In this document: in pieces, positions 54,990-64,000 of the stretch
Position numbering within the stretch: position 1 is the stretch's first letter
How the letters are laid out: each line of letters begins with the position of its first letter
Assembly (NCBI GenBank): GCA_963556145.1
Contig: OY744469.1
Coordinates: forward strand, 496,001 to 560,000
Source of the DNA: Hygrocybe punicea
Taxonomy: Eukaryota; Basidiomycota; Agaricomycetes; Agaricales; Hygrophoraceae
Direction of reading: 5' to 3'
DNA length: 64,000 bases
The notes under the pieces: generated by a model
Seen by the model: only the letters and a program-made list of their open reading frames with translations
The model's database searches: none
Told to the model about the DNA's origin: nothing
Made by a program: the position numbers and the translations under genes

Positions 54990-57065
54990 TCCCTTCATCA
55001 TCTTGCTGCTGCTGGAGCTGATGGTGCTGTGGTGTTGGTGGTGCTGGTGCCAGTGCTGTTGCTGCTGTTGCCATGCTGGTGCCATCGCCATCATTGCTGA
55101 TGCTGGCGCTGGCATGTCAGTGTTGATGCCAGTGCTGTTGTATGACCTGCCATTGTGAAGTAGTTAGTAACATAGTAATAAACATATATACTTATGATTT
55201 GTGATCCCCAGACCCTTCATCAGTTGCCAATGCTGGTGCTGGTGCTGGTGTTGTTGCCAGGCTGGTGTTGGTTCCAGTGCTGCCCCTGGTGCCATCAATG
55301 CTGCTGCTGGTGCCATTGACAATGCTGTTGGTGCCATTGACAATGCTGCCAGTGCTGCTTCCACTGCTGCAGTGTTGTGCTGGTGCCACCACTGGTGCTG
55401 TCAATGCTGCTGCTGCTGGTGCTGCCACTGGTGTTGCTGCCAGTGTTGTGCTGGTGCTGCTGATGTTGCACAACCTGCCGTTCCTTGCAAAGTAGTTAGT
55501 AACATAGAAATAAAAACAAATTATTCACTTTTGCATATCTCTTGCTGACCCTTCATCACTGCCATCACCGATTAGGCATATGCAGGGGTTTTCCCACAAT
55601 GTATAATTGATTTGATTTGGTATTTTTATTATAAGGTGTGATGATGTTTTGACATGGGTGAGTAGATATATGATATGCCTACTTGGTTGCACATCAGGGG
55701 TCTGAAAAATATGCCTGCAACAATATCCAATTCTCCATTTACAAGCCAGGGGTACAAAATACTCCTCAAACTGATTTGGTCCAAGATTTTGGGGGTATTT
55801 TGTACCCCTGGCTTGTAAATGGGGAATTGGATATTGTTGCAGGCATATTTTTCAGACCCCTGATTTGCAACCAAGTAGGCATATCATATATCTACTCACC
55901 CATGTCAAAACATCATCACTTTTCCAAGAATCCACCTTATAATAAAAATATCAAATCAAATCAATTATATGTAGACTGTCCACCAGTCCAGGCTGACCCT
56001 CAGCTGATTTTGCTGGCCCTGACCCTGGCCCTTTAGGTCTGGTCCACCTTCAGCTGGCCCTGGCCCTGGGTCATAAGGGCCAGGTCATGGCCAGGCCAGG
56101 TCTGGGTCAGCCCTGGGTCAGCCCTGGCCCTCTATCTCAAAAGTTTGTCCATACATGCTCAACAATCTGTCCATACATGCTCTCCATTAACAGTATTTTA
56201 ATCTACACAGTCATTATTAAAGTCAAATCTCCAATATATTTCTTCCTAATCTCACATTCTGGATCAAGCTTTTTATCTGTATATCCAGCTTGTAGCTTTT
56301 GCAGTCCACTAAATTTGAATTTCTTCATTTTGAATTATCAAGGATCATCAGTGCATGTGCTCAGCTATACAGGTTCAAATTGTAGGTATAGCTAGATAGT
56401 CATGAGCCATTTTTGGTAGCTTTTTATACTATGGAGTTATGAACCTGTGGGGATCCCAAGGCTAAAAGGATCTCCAACTATGGGAACTAACTATATAAGC
56501 TTGGTGTTTTGGAAAATGCTAAAGCAGGCATGGTCAGAGTAAGCTAAACCACATACTTGTACCCCTGACATCTGAGAGGGCCAGGCCAGGGCCAGCCCTG
56601 GGCCAACCCTCAGGGCCAGCTGTTTACTGACTTGGCCCTTGGCCCTTGAAGGGAGGGCAGGGCCAGCTAATCACTGGCCCAACCCTGACCCTAAAGGGCC
56701 AGGCCAGGGTCGACCCTAGAGCCAGAGGGTCATGGCCCTGCCCATGGACAGTCTAATTATATGTTGCAGGTAAACCCCTGCATATGCCTATCACCGATGC
56801 CGGTGGTGGTGCTGGCACTGGCATTGGCATTGGTGTCACTGCTGCTGCTGCAGGCATTAGTGCTGGCACCAATGTTGGTGTTGGTGGTGGTGCTGTCACT
56901 GCTGCGACCTCTGACACTGGTGCTGGTGCTTGCATGGTGCCATCTTGGTATGCTGTCTTTACTATCATCATCTGTCATCATTGTTGTCATCTGTTGCATG
57001 TCATCATTGTGGTGGCTGCTGACTTCACTGAAAGGGTGCACTGTGGCAATGTGAATGGAATCAAA
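54990..57065 (-). CDS. Ala/Thr/Pro-rich low-complexity gene, split by insertions
   Basis: On the minus strand, 57065-56799 and 55540-54990 encode low-complexity peptides (TSTSVRG-, TNTNIGAST-, or in other frames APAPAPALAT- and VAPAAAALTAP-like). The two parts are one locus interrupted by the fold-back element at 55573-56790. Introns with the branch site TTACTAACTACTT recur 332 bp apart (near 55160 and 55490), each followed by GCAAG or GGCAG acceptors, so exon-intron units are tandemly duplicated. The codon composition (GCTGGTGCTG on the plus strand) may only be an expanded trinucleotide-like repeat. The family is unknown and no start codon is firm. Confidence 0.35.
55573..56790. mobile_element. 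Fold-back hAT-like element carrying a nested MITE
   Basis: Termini TAGGCATATGCAGGGGTTT and its inverse are flanked by perfect 8-bp duplications TCACCGAT (55565-55572 and 56791-56798). Without the nested insertion the element is about 426 bp and almost wholly palindromic, with arms of about 190 bp meeting near 55785. Both arms contain CCAGGGGTACAAAATA or its inverse. No coding capacity. Confidence 0.9.
55972..56755. mobile_element. hAT-type MITE, copy 2, nested
   Basis: 784 bp with ends TAGACTGTCCA and TGGACAGTCTA and perfect 8-bp duplications ATTATATG (55964-55971 and 56756-56763). Interior GGGCCAGG-type repeats and the block CATGAGCCATTTTTGGTAGC match the element at 37758-38480. It interrupts the right arm of the fold-back element. 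Confidence 0.92.
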
Positions 57066-57375
57066 TAGGTAACCTACTCTACCACAGTGCTGTACAAATT
57101 TTGAGGGGTTCAATCTCAATCCTAATGGTAAAAGGGGGAAGATACTAGCTACAAAGTGCAAAACAATAAAGGGAACACTTCCAAAGTGATGTGAAATAAG
57201 AAAGAAGCCATGCAGTAGTTATGATGAAGTATGGCGAGTGTACGATAGTTGCAATATAGGGCATGTGATCACAGTGAAGCAAGAAGAAGTGCAGCAATCG
57301 GAGGTGTTCTTCAAGTTGGAGGAAGACAGTGACAAATTCAACACTGATGACAGCCAGGTCAAATTTGCGGAATGA

Positions 57376-58063
57376 ATGCTTGAGAACTGTCAATTTCTTT
57401 ATTCCACCGCTGACAGTGATGACTCCTCAGTAAGTTTATCTACATCAAAATTAAGATATGATGGCACCAGTCACTTTTTTTTTGAACAGATATACAGAGG
57501 TTTATTCCGCTCCACATTTATTTTGCAGACATTTGCCACCCATTTTGTGGCGACCACCAACATCCCTTCATTTGATAAGGGTTATCACGCAGACCGAAAA
57601 ATTGCTCTATAGCTTTCTTGCTCTGTGGTAAGCATTTTCATATGATTTGATGCATGTCTTGGGATAACCACATTTGCAGTTTGAAGGTGCCCTGAGGTTG
57701 TGGGCAGATGGTTGCATTACAATTGAACAACTTGCACAAGAGAAGGTAATCAAAAAGGGCAAGGGACTGGCAACTGGAATCGCCAAGGCGCTCAACAAGG
57801 AATCCAGAAAGGAATCAAACAAGACACTCGCATTCTGTGAAACGAACTGGGGACCAGCATCACGTAGATATCTGATTTTGATTAATGGCAACCTGCATGA
57901 GGGATACATGGAGAAAATCATCATGAAGGTGCAGCATTATGCCAAGTTAGGCAGCTGACACAACACTGTCCCAACCACTGTGATGACCACCAATAATGAG
58001 AATGACGAAGGTGATATTCAGGCTAATTTGATGGATATCTCAGATACTTCAGACATTGAATAG
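57376..58063 (+). CDS. Unrecognised multi-exon gene (C-terminal part)
   Basis: A plus-strand exon ending near 57600 (FATHFVATTNIPSFDKGYH) is followed by a ~50-nt intron ending TTTGCAG at about 57679. The main exon at 57680-57958 starts FEGALRLWADGCITIEQLAQ and includes KGLATGIAKALNKES and FCETNWGPASRRYL. An acidic tail (DIQANLMDISDTSDIE) is readable in another frame up to 58063, so another intron or a frameshift is likely. The family resembles uncharacterised repeated basidiomycete proteins, but I cannot name it. The 5' end was not found. Confidence 0.4.
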
Positions 58064-59107
58064 GTGAACATAAGCACTTCATTTAATTCAAGTTGTAATT
58101 TCTTCATCAATAATGTACAGTTTTTTTTGTGCGCAATATTATCTCCACCACCACCACTCTCGTGTTATCCACCATCAATTACCGTTTTTTTATGACCCTC
58201 ACCGCCGCCCATGCCTTTCCTCTGGAGGAAGAGAAAAATCTATGCCACTATGCCCCATCTACACCTTTCATCCAGCTACTATGTGCTTTGCAATTCCTAC
58301 TGTACCCGAAAACCAGGCAAGGCCCCGAAAAACATGTGAGCTCACATCATCTTCACCCTGGTTTTCAAAAGTTGACAGGTCCACAGCCGCCAACATTCCC
58401 TTCTCCATCAAAACAGTTGCGTTAGTAGCTGCCTGCATCATGGTTGCTATGGGGCCCTACTAGTAGACCTGAGCCCTTTCCTCATTCAAGTTTCCACCCA
58501 TTGCTGTCCTTTTCACACCTCTGAGTCTCTGTGTTATCCCAGTACTATTTTATTCACTTGATTTTTCACGTCTTGATTTCTCTTAGTGAATTTTACCATC
58601 TTGATTTAGCCATTCTTAATCCAGCCATGCAGGATCTTTGTCAATTGATTCATCATCTTAATTTGTTCTTGATCAGAAACTAAGTGAAATTAAGGTAGGA
58701 TCAATAAACTGTACCTACTTAGGCCAAGACAGCGCATCTTAATTGAGTTATACTTGAAATTGTCTTGATTTAAATTTCAAGATAATTTAAGTATCAGGTT
58801 TTCCTGATGTAGTAAGAATTGAAGAAACTCACCAATGAAACTCACCAATGAAAGCTTCTCCAACCCAACACCGTGACTTCTAAATCATTCTACTTTTGCC
58901 AATTGTGCCAAGAAACAAAAATTATCAGTTAGCTATAGAAAACACAAGTAGATACAAAAACAAATAAAATCTCAGCGGCAAAAAAAAGCAATGTCGAAAA
59001 CAAAAACAGACGGATATACATACATAGCGGTGAAATCGATGAAATGCAACGCAAACGTTGCGTAAACTACATAATACATTGCAAAATCATTTTTGCAAGT
59101 TGACGGT

Positions 59108-59140
<33 letters not shown>

Positions 59141-59350
59141 GTGGTAGAACAGCAAGAAAATAAAACATGGCGTGCGCAAAAAGGGCCCGGCATCAGCAAA
59201 ATGCGATCATATGAACAAAACAATAGGATAGAATAGAATAGATCATGCCAAAGTTAGGAGTCGCGATGACCCCCGCCCTCCCCCCTTCCTGCGGCCAGAG
59301 TGGTAAGATGATCGGGGGCTGATCGATATCCCTTTACCTAGTAGTTAGTA
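58064..59350. other. No gene recognised; poly-T tract
   Basis: Frames around 58110-58460 are His/Pro-rich and look non-coding. A run of 30 T lies at 59109-59138. Nothing else is recognised. Confidence 0.4.
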
Positions 59351-59351
59351 C

Positions 59352-61781
59352 TCAGTACTCCATCCGACGACGAAGCATGTCGCCTTCAAAAACGACGCGG
59401 CCCCGTTCATGAAGCCCAGCAGCCGCCTTGGTTACCTCGGACGTATCAAAGTCTTCATGCTTGTCTGGCGGCATGGCAGCGTTGAGATACGTGAGGAGAG
59501 ACGATATCGTCATGTCGTCCGACGTTTCGTAGGTGGTCCTGAAGAGATGATCGATAGACGCCGATATGAATTGTTTCCTTTTTTTAGAACGAAAGAAGGA
59601 AGAAAAAAAAAAAAGGGAGGGGGGGAGAGGGTGGCGGGTCAGTACAACCAATAATCACTTCTTTTGCCAACAAAAAAAAAAACAAATCTCTCACCGGCCA
59701 CTTGGTGAATCAAGGTCAGCCAACCCGATTGGACGCGAGCGCCTCATCGGTCCACCCGGCAGGCCGTGCGCGAACTTCAAGTTGGAAGAACTGGGCTCCC
59801 CGAATCCCTCGCCGATATACGCGTTCCCATCGGCATCCACATCACGGTCCTCCTCGCCCTGCCATGACCGGTTAGTCGACACCCACGGCGACCCATCGCG
59901 CCGCGCATTCTGTGCACGGCTGCTGCTGCTGCTGCCGCTGCTGCCGCTGCCGCCACCACCGCCACCGGCACCACTGGCACCACCACCACCACAGCCCTTC
60001 ACTCTCGCCAGCGCCAAAAGTCTAGCATTACGCTGTTCTTCCTTCTGTACTTCCTTCTGCAGCTGCAGCTGCAGCGCACTATTATTATGATTAGTAGCAG
60101 TAGTAGCAGTATCCCCATTGTTGTTCATGTCGACGCCGTCCTCAGATTCAGGGTCGTCTTCAGAGGCGCCACCCTCATCGGTCATCAGTTCATCTTCCTG
60201 GGCGTCGTCGTCGTGTCTCATCGACTTCATTTCTTCCATTTCCGCTGTCCTCTGTGCCCGGCGTTGACTATGTAGTGTGTTGGTACAAGGCACAAGACAA
60301 AAAAATGGCTCGTTAGCTAGAAAGACAAGACAAGAAAAAAAGCACGTACTGTCTAGCTAGGCATTTACCGCGATGCTGTAACCACGGGTAGGCGCAATAC
60401 GAGCTATCTTGCCTCAGCTGCACCCACTTTTGGCAAAGGGAACAAAACACCCTGTTGGGTTCGACGTGGCCGATGAGCGGATCCGCGCGGAGAGTGGCGG
60501 CTCGTTGCTCGGCATTTCGACGGCGAGATTCGTGCGCGGGCTGGAAGTTCGTTGGGTTGAGGTCACGTTGGAATGAAGGGGGCGGCGGAGAAGCCGGCTG
60601 TGGGGTATGCAAATAAGCAGAGGAGGGTGGTGTTGGTCTCGCGGATCCTTGGCCTTGGATTGGAACCAGTCTGTTTTCCACTGGATGGCTGGGCGTCATG
60701 GGTGAGGAGGCCAAGAGGCTGGTGATAGAGACGAGAGCTAGTTGTTGGGGCGATGGAGGGGGTACACCAGGAGCACTGAATAATGAATAAAATATAAATG
60801 TATATGTGGGGGTGTCTCGCGAAATAATGCTCAAGGAGGGAGTCGATATGGATTAACGAACCTCCAAGGGTTTTTGGGAGATTCATGCTCTGGTTCCGCC
60901 GCCGGCAAAAGAGTAGCAGCGACCTTTTGACAACCTGCTCGATGTTGTAGCCATTTCTGTACAGCCTGCAGATGGTCGGTACTGCTGATGGCAACCCACT
61001 TGTCGCAGATGTTGCACAGAACGCGTTCGGAGTCCTGAGAAGGAGGGGGATAAGAAGGAGGGTACTGCGGCAAGTGAAAACATAACGTACAAACTTGCGA
61101 ACATCGGAATCTTTCTCGAAGAGCGCGGTTCGTTCCTCGAGAGCATAAGAGTTCTTGACGACGCTAAAGATGGGGGGGTTACGCGTTACTGTTGGAGAGG
61201 TGAGCTGTAGAGAAAACAGGAAAAATAACTCACATTTTCTTCGAAAGGCAACTTTTCCTGTGAGCATCCCAAGGGATGGAACAATATGTCGAGTTGGGTC
61301 TCAAGCGAATCCATTTGTCGCAGGAAGCACACAGCACACGATATGCTTCGAACTGAGCGACGTACAGGTCTGAACGAAGGTATTCGATCCGTTCTTCCTC
61401 TGTACGCTTCGCGCGACGACGTTTAGCGGGAGGGTTAGCAAGGGCCTCGGCTGTGCTCTCTGGGGTGTAAATAACCGTTTCTGGGCCAGACTGGGGTGGA
61501 GTACTGCAAGCAACAACCACAAGGATGGATGGGTAAAAGGAATTAAGAGGGGGGGGGAGGGATGAAGAGGAGGGAGCTCACCATGATAGGCGGTGAGCGT
61601 CCCAATGTTTCAGAGTGAATCCCCCGGTGTCCTCGTCTCTGAAAGAGACGCCCTTCCTGCAGAACTCGCAGATGACACGACCGGTCTCGTATTCGCCCTT
61701 GGACGTGTCCACGACGGCCGAGACGGTACTGGAACTGCTCGGGCCCGGATCCCTGTCATCCGAGACGGCCTTTCGCTTCAT
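59352..61781 (-). CDS. Multi-exon protein with four C2HC zinc-finger-like modules
   Basis: From Met at 61781 (MKRKAVSDDRDPGP) exons are 61781-61582, 61503-61234, then about 61176-61093, 61035-60870, 60785-60345, 60270-59695 and 59580-59352. Introns of 50-110 nt with GT-AG ends are clear for the first three. Four modules share C-x2-C-x-K-x-[VI], then W-x2-H-x3-C: CEFCRKGVSF, CASCDKWIRL, CNICDKWVAI and CSLCQKWVQL, each ending in a WxxHRxxC-like motif (WDAHRKSC, WLQHRAGC, WLQHRGKC). One module per exon suggests exon duplication. The later part is acidic, then Gly/Ser-rich, and the C-terminus (DHLFRTTYETSD, DMLRRRMEY) is conserved-looking. Probably nuclear and DNA- or protein-binding; no family name is assigned. 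Confidence 0.7.
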
Positions 61782-61799
61782 AGCGTTGCTGGATTAACG

Positions 61800-63550
61800 A
61801 GGCAAATGAGGAGAGGTTTCGTGTGGGATATTTTTGGGGGGTAACGTACGTGAGATGGGGGTTGGGCGACATGTTGGGGGAAGCGGGACTAGGAGCCCTG
61901 GAAGGAAAGATAATGGGGGTGAAATACAACGGAGGGGATTGGGAGAGAGACATACGTTGATTGCATGATTGTCGGGGAAATAAATGAGCACCGTACCCCG
62001 AGAATTGGGTCAGGGTTTAGAACAGGGCGACGAGCGGGGGAGCAAGAAAGTGGGGGGGAGAGGTGGACGGGGACGGGGAGGGGAGAGGAGAGGGAGCTTA
62101 TAGGGAAATGGTATTCGGTAGATATTTGAAAGTAAATATTTGTTTTTTTTTTGTTGTTTGTAAAAAAAAAAAAAAATCTCCTAAACGTGACAGGTTCCGA
62201 CTCCGCGTGCACGGCTGGATAACGAGGACTATGTTGTGCCCGGTATTCTGTTTCCCGTTCTTGGTGCATCGATATCCGTGCATTCTTCTGTCATTCAGAG
62301 TGCATTAAACAAAGAACTCGAAGCCAGGACGGTTTTGGTGATGGCGCAACGAATTGAGAGCTGTCGGCTGACCTGGTCCTGGTCCTGGTCCTGGTCCTGG
62401 CTGCCAGTCCCTTGAAACATACCGCATGTCAAGCAGATAAGACTTGGCCCATTCCTTACCTGCCCAAGGCTGGTATTTCGGTTCATACGTTTTCTTTGTT
62501 AACGGAACTCTAAATGTTGTTCGGTTACACCGCCGGGGGCTTTTACATAATATCGTCCTCTTTAGGTTATGTTCTCGGCATTCTGCTGACTTTGCCTTTT
62601 CTTCGCTGTTATATATAATATTTCATTATTTTCCGCTAGTACTAACGCTCACTGGCATGTCTTCGCCGAGGATCTCTTGCAGAAGCACTGCACACAACAG
62701 GAAACTCGTCGTTTGGCTACCCGTTGCCAATTGTCTCGCCCATCATTCTTCCTTTCTCTCCCGAGCCCCGCCTACCCGCCACAATTCTTTTTTCGCGCCG
62801 AACCACTCTCGACACAGAACTCCGGCGTCTAAACCAATATCAAGACAGACGAGGGGCGCGTTGGCCCATCTTTAACCTTTTCGTTTGAACCCCGGCTGTG
62901 TTCTGATTCTGCAGCTCAAAGTTTGTTGCCACAGGTACATTAATATTACTTGCCGTCATCGCAATCGGTAGAGCCTATATATATATACACAACCTATATG
63001 TCGAGATCATCGTGATCGGGTACGTGCCATTACACTTTCCATACTGTCATTCGTGCACTCTTCTAGACCCCATATATACCATCGGACCGATATATTAATA
63101 TTAGCCTAGCCCCCCCTCTCCACACACACATGAATTACGCAACGTTGATATTATAATTATAATTCGCATCATTTCCTCGACCACAGCCAGGTGCTCGCTT
63201 CTCGTATTCAGCCAGCTTGGAAAAAATATTTTCCCCGGTAACTCGCATCATCGCATCTGACATATTGTACGTCTGCTCAAATTCTTCTTGGAAGCACGAT
63301 TTTTGGGCGGCGGTCTGCATCGCCGACAAGCTTGTATAGTCTTTGCCATAAACGTGTAGAATGGTTTATCGGGGTAGTCTGCATCGGGTGCACGTTCCGG
63401 CTGTGTCCTGTCATGTCTGGTCTTCCACCGCGATCCGCATCCGCCAACACCACAAAGTTCATATTAATTAATCATGCATCACCATCGTCAGCTGTATCAT
63501 CGATATCAGCCCCTACTACATGTCCGAGAGGTCCTACACGCCGCCTATTA
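61800..63550. other. Intergenic; simple repeats, no firm gene
   Basis: The upstream region of the C2HC gene is C/T-rich (minus strand CCTCTCC words at 61990-62100). CCTGGT is repeated five times at 62371-62400. A CT/GA-rich and later AT-rich stretch up to 63130 holds nothing recognised. Small minus-strand frames at 63135-63460 lie just 3' of the glycolipid transfer protein gene and are not supported. Confidence 0.4.
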
Positions 63551-63555
63551 AATAA

Positions 63556-63967
63556 TTACACCTTGCCAAAACTGCCCTCTTCCAGGAACTTTCGCATGTG
63601 TTTCACAACACCATCCAGGCCCTGCAACCATCTCCCAAGTTCCACGTCCAATTTCTCGATGCAAGAACCTTGTGCGATTCGTCGGTAAAATTCCCGGCGA
63701 CAGGGAACTGCCCGTATCGCCACCTTTATTCCATTTCCACACAGGTAAGTAACGCGGCTATTATCCAGACACCGAAGCCACACCCCCCCCATGGCCACAG
63801 AAGCAAAAAAACACAATTCCTTTTGACGTACCGAAACAATAGACTGGATGACAAATGTGTGGTGATGTCTCAACACCACGTCGTAAGCCCGCCTGAAGCA
63901 AACATGCGTTTCAGAACAAGGGTCCTTTTGCAGATTCTGCAACGCTTCGTAGGTAAAGGCCAAACCC
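63556..63967 (-). CDS. Glycolipid transfer protein (GLTP) C-terminal exons, partial
   Basis: Two minus-strand exons, about 63967-63832 and 63723-63556, are joined by a 108-nt intron (GTACGT...AATAAAG) in phase 0. They give GLAFTYEALQNLQ, FRRAYDVVLRHHHTFVIQSI and, across the splice, IVSVAIRAVPCRREFYRRI. This matches the last helices of the GLTP fold: the L..GL.FT..AL, AY...L..HHSFV and A.A.P.R..FY signatures. The family carries sphingolipids or glycolipids between membranes; fungal HET-C2 belongs to it. The short C-terminus ends LEEGSFGKV. The N-terminal exons, with the lipid-headgroup Asp/Asn/Lys/Trp residues, lie beyond the window. Confidence 0.8.
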
Positions 63968-64000
63968 CTGTTTTAGGCACGGCACGGGGTGTGGGGGATG

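Noticed and set aside
59109..59138. Poly-T tract as a retroposed poly(A) tail on the minus strand
   Set aside because: No processed gene copy or target duplication is seen beside it. Treated as a simple repeat.
59566..60090. Plus-strand Pro/Ser-rich frame
   Set aside because: It is antisense to the Gly/Ser-rich part of the zinc-finger-like gene and has no start context or motif.
63135..63462. Two short minus-strand frames downstream of the GLTP gene as extra exons
   Set aside because: The GLTP frame ends in a natural stop at 63556 with the full family C-terminus, and the extra frames show no family match.

Overview
The window looks like accessory, transposon-rich DNA from a filamentous basidiomycete, most likely an Agaricomycete. 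Genes are split by many 50-70 nt GT-AG introns. The recognisable families are ones multiplied in mushroom-forming fungi: Tnp2-type (CACTA-like) transposase, Helitron, RecQ-like helicase paired with a DUF6589 protein, a DIRS/Ngaro-like tyrosine-recombinase retroelement, a DUF6533 membrane protein and a TPR-CHAT protein. The species cannot be named from sequence alone.

Layout. 0-3.5 kb: a ~2.9 kb structure with ~350 bp inverted arms around purine-rich minisatellites. 3.6-5.4 kb: a 34-bp minisatellite. 5.7-6.9 kb: possible LTR-like promoter sequence. 6.9-17.1 kb: a broken Helitron whose Rep half (minus strand) is split by a 4.83 kb element with a perfect 8-bp target duplication; a helicase C-terminus lies on the opposite strand. 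19.4-23.1 kb: a decayed Tnp2 transposase. 23.9-33.2 kb: two RecQ helicase fragments, a decayed DUF6589 gene abutting the second, a hAT derivative, a 24-bp minisatellite of about 40 copies and a MITE inside the helicase. 35.3-37.4 kb: a 5'-truncated tyrosine-recombinase retroelement with lost catalytic residues. 37.8-38.5 kb: a hAT-type MITE; a second copy of the family sits at 56 kb.

From about 39 to 53 kb the DNA is more gene-like and mostly intact: a DUF6533 protein, an uncharacterised single-exon 302-residue protein, a cluster of three related small proteins (the central one with an intact HExxH zinc-protease motif, the outer two in inverted orientation with HQxxH), and a long C2-like/TPR/CHAT protein with about fourteen 45-residue repeats almost identical at DNA level. 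A CHAT protease, a putative metalloprotease with E-to-Q paralogs and an orphan protein together resemble fungal allorecognition or cell-death gene neighbourhoods. That role is inferred from context only.

53-57 kb returns to repeats: a low-complexity tandem exon-intron locus is split by a fold-back element that itself carries a nested hAT MITE, both with perfect 8-bp duplications. 57-64 kb carries a small unrecognised gene, a multi-exon gene with four C2HC zinc-finger-like modules, and the C-terminal exons of a glycolipid transfer protein cut by the window end.
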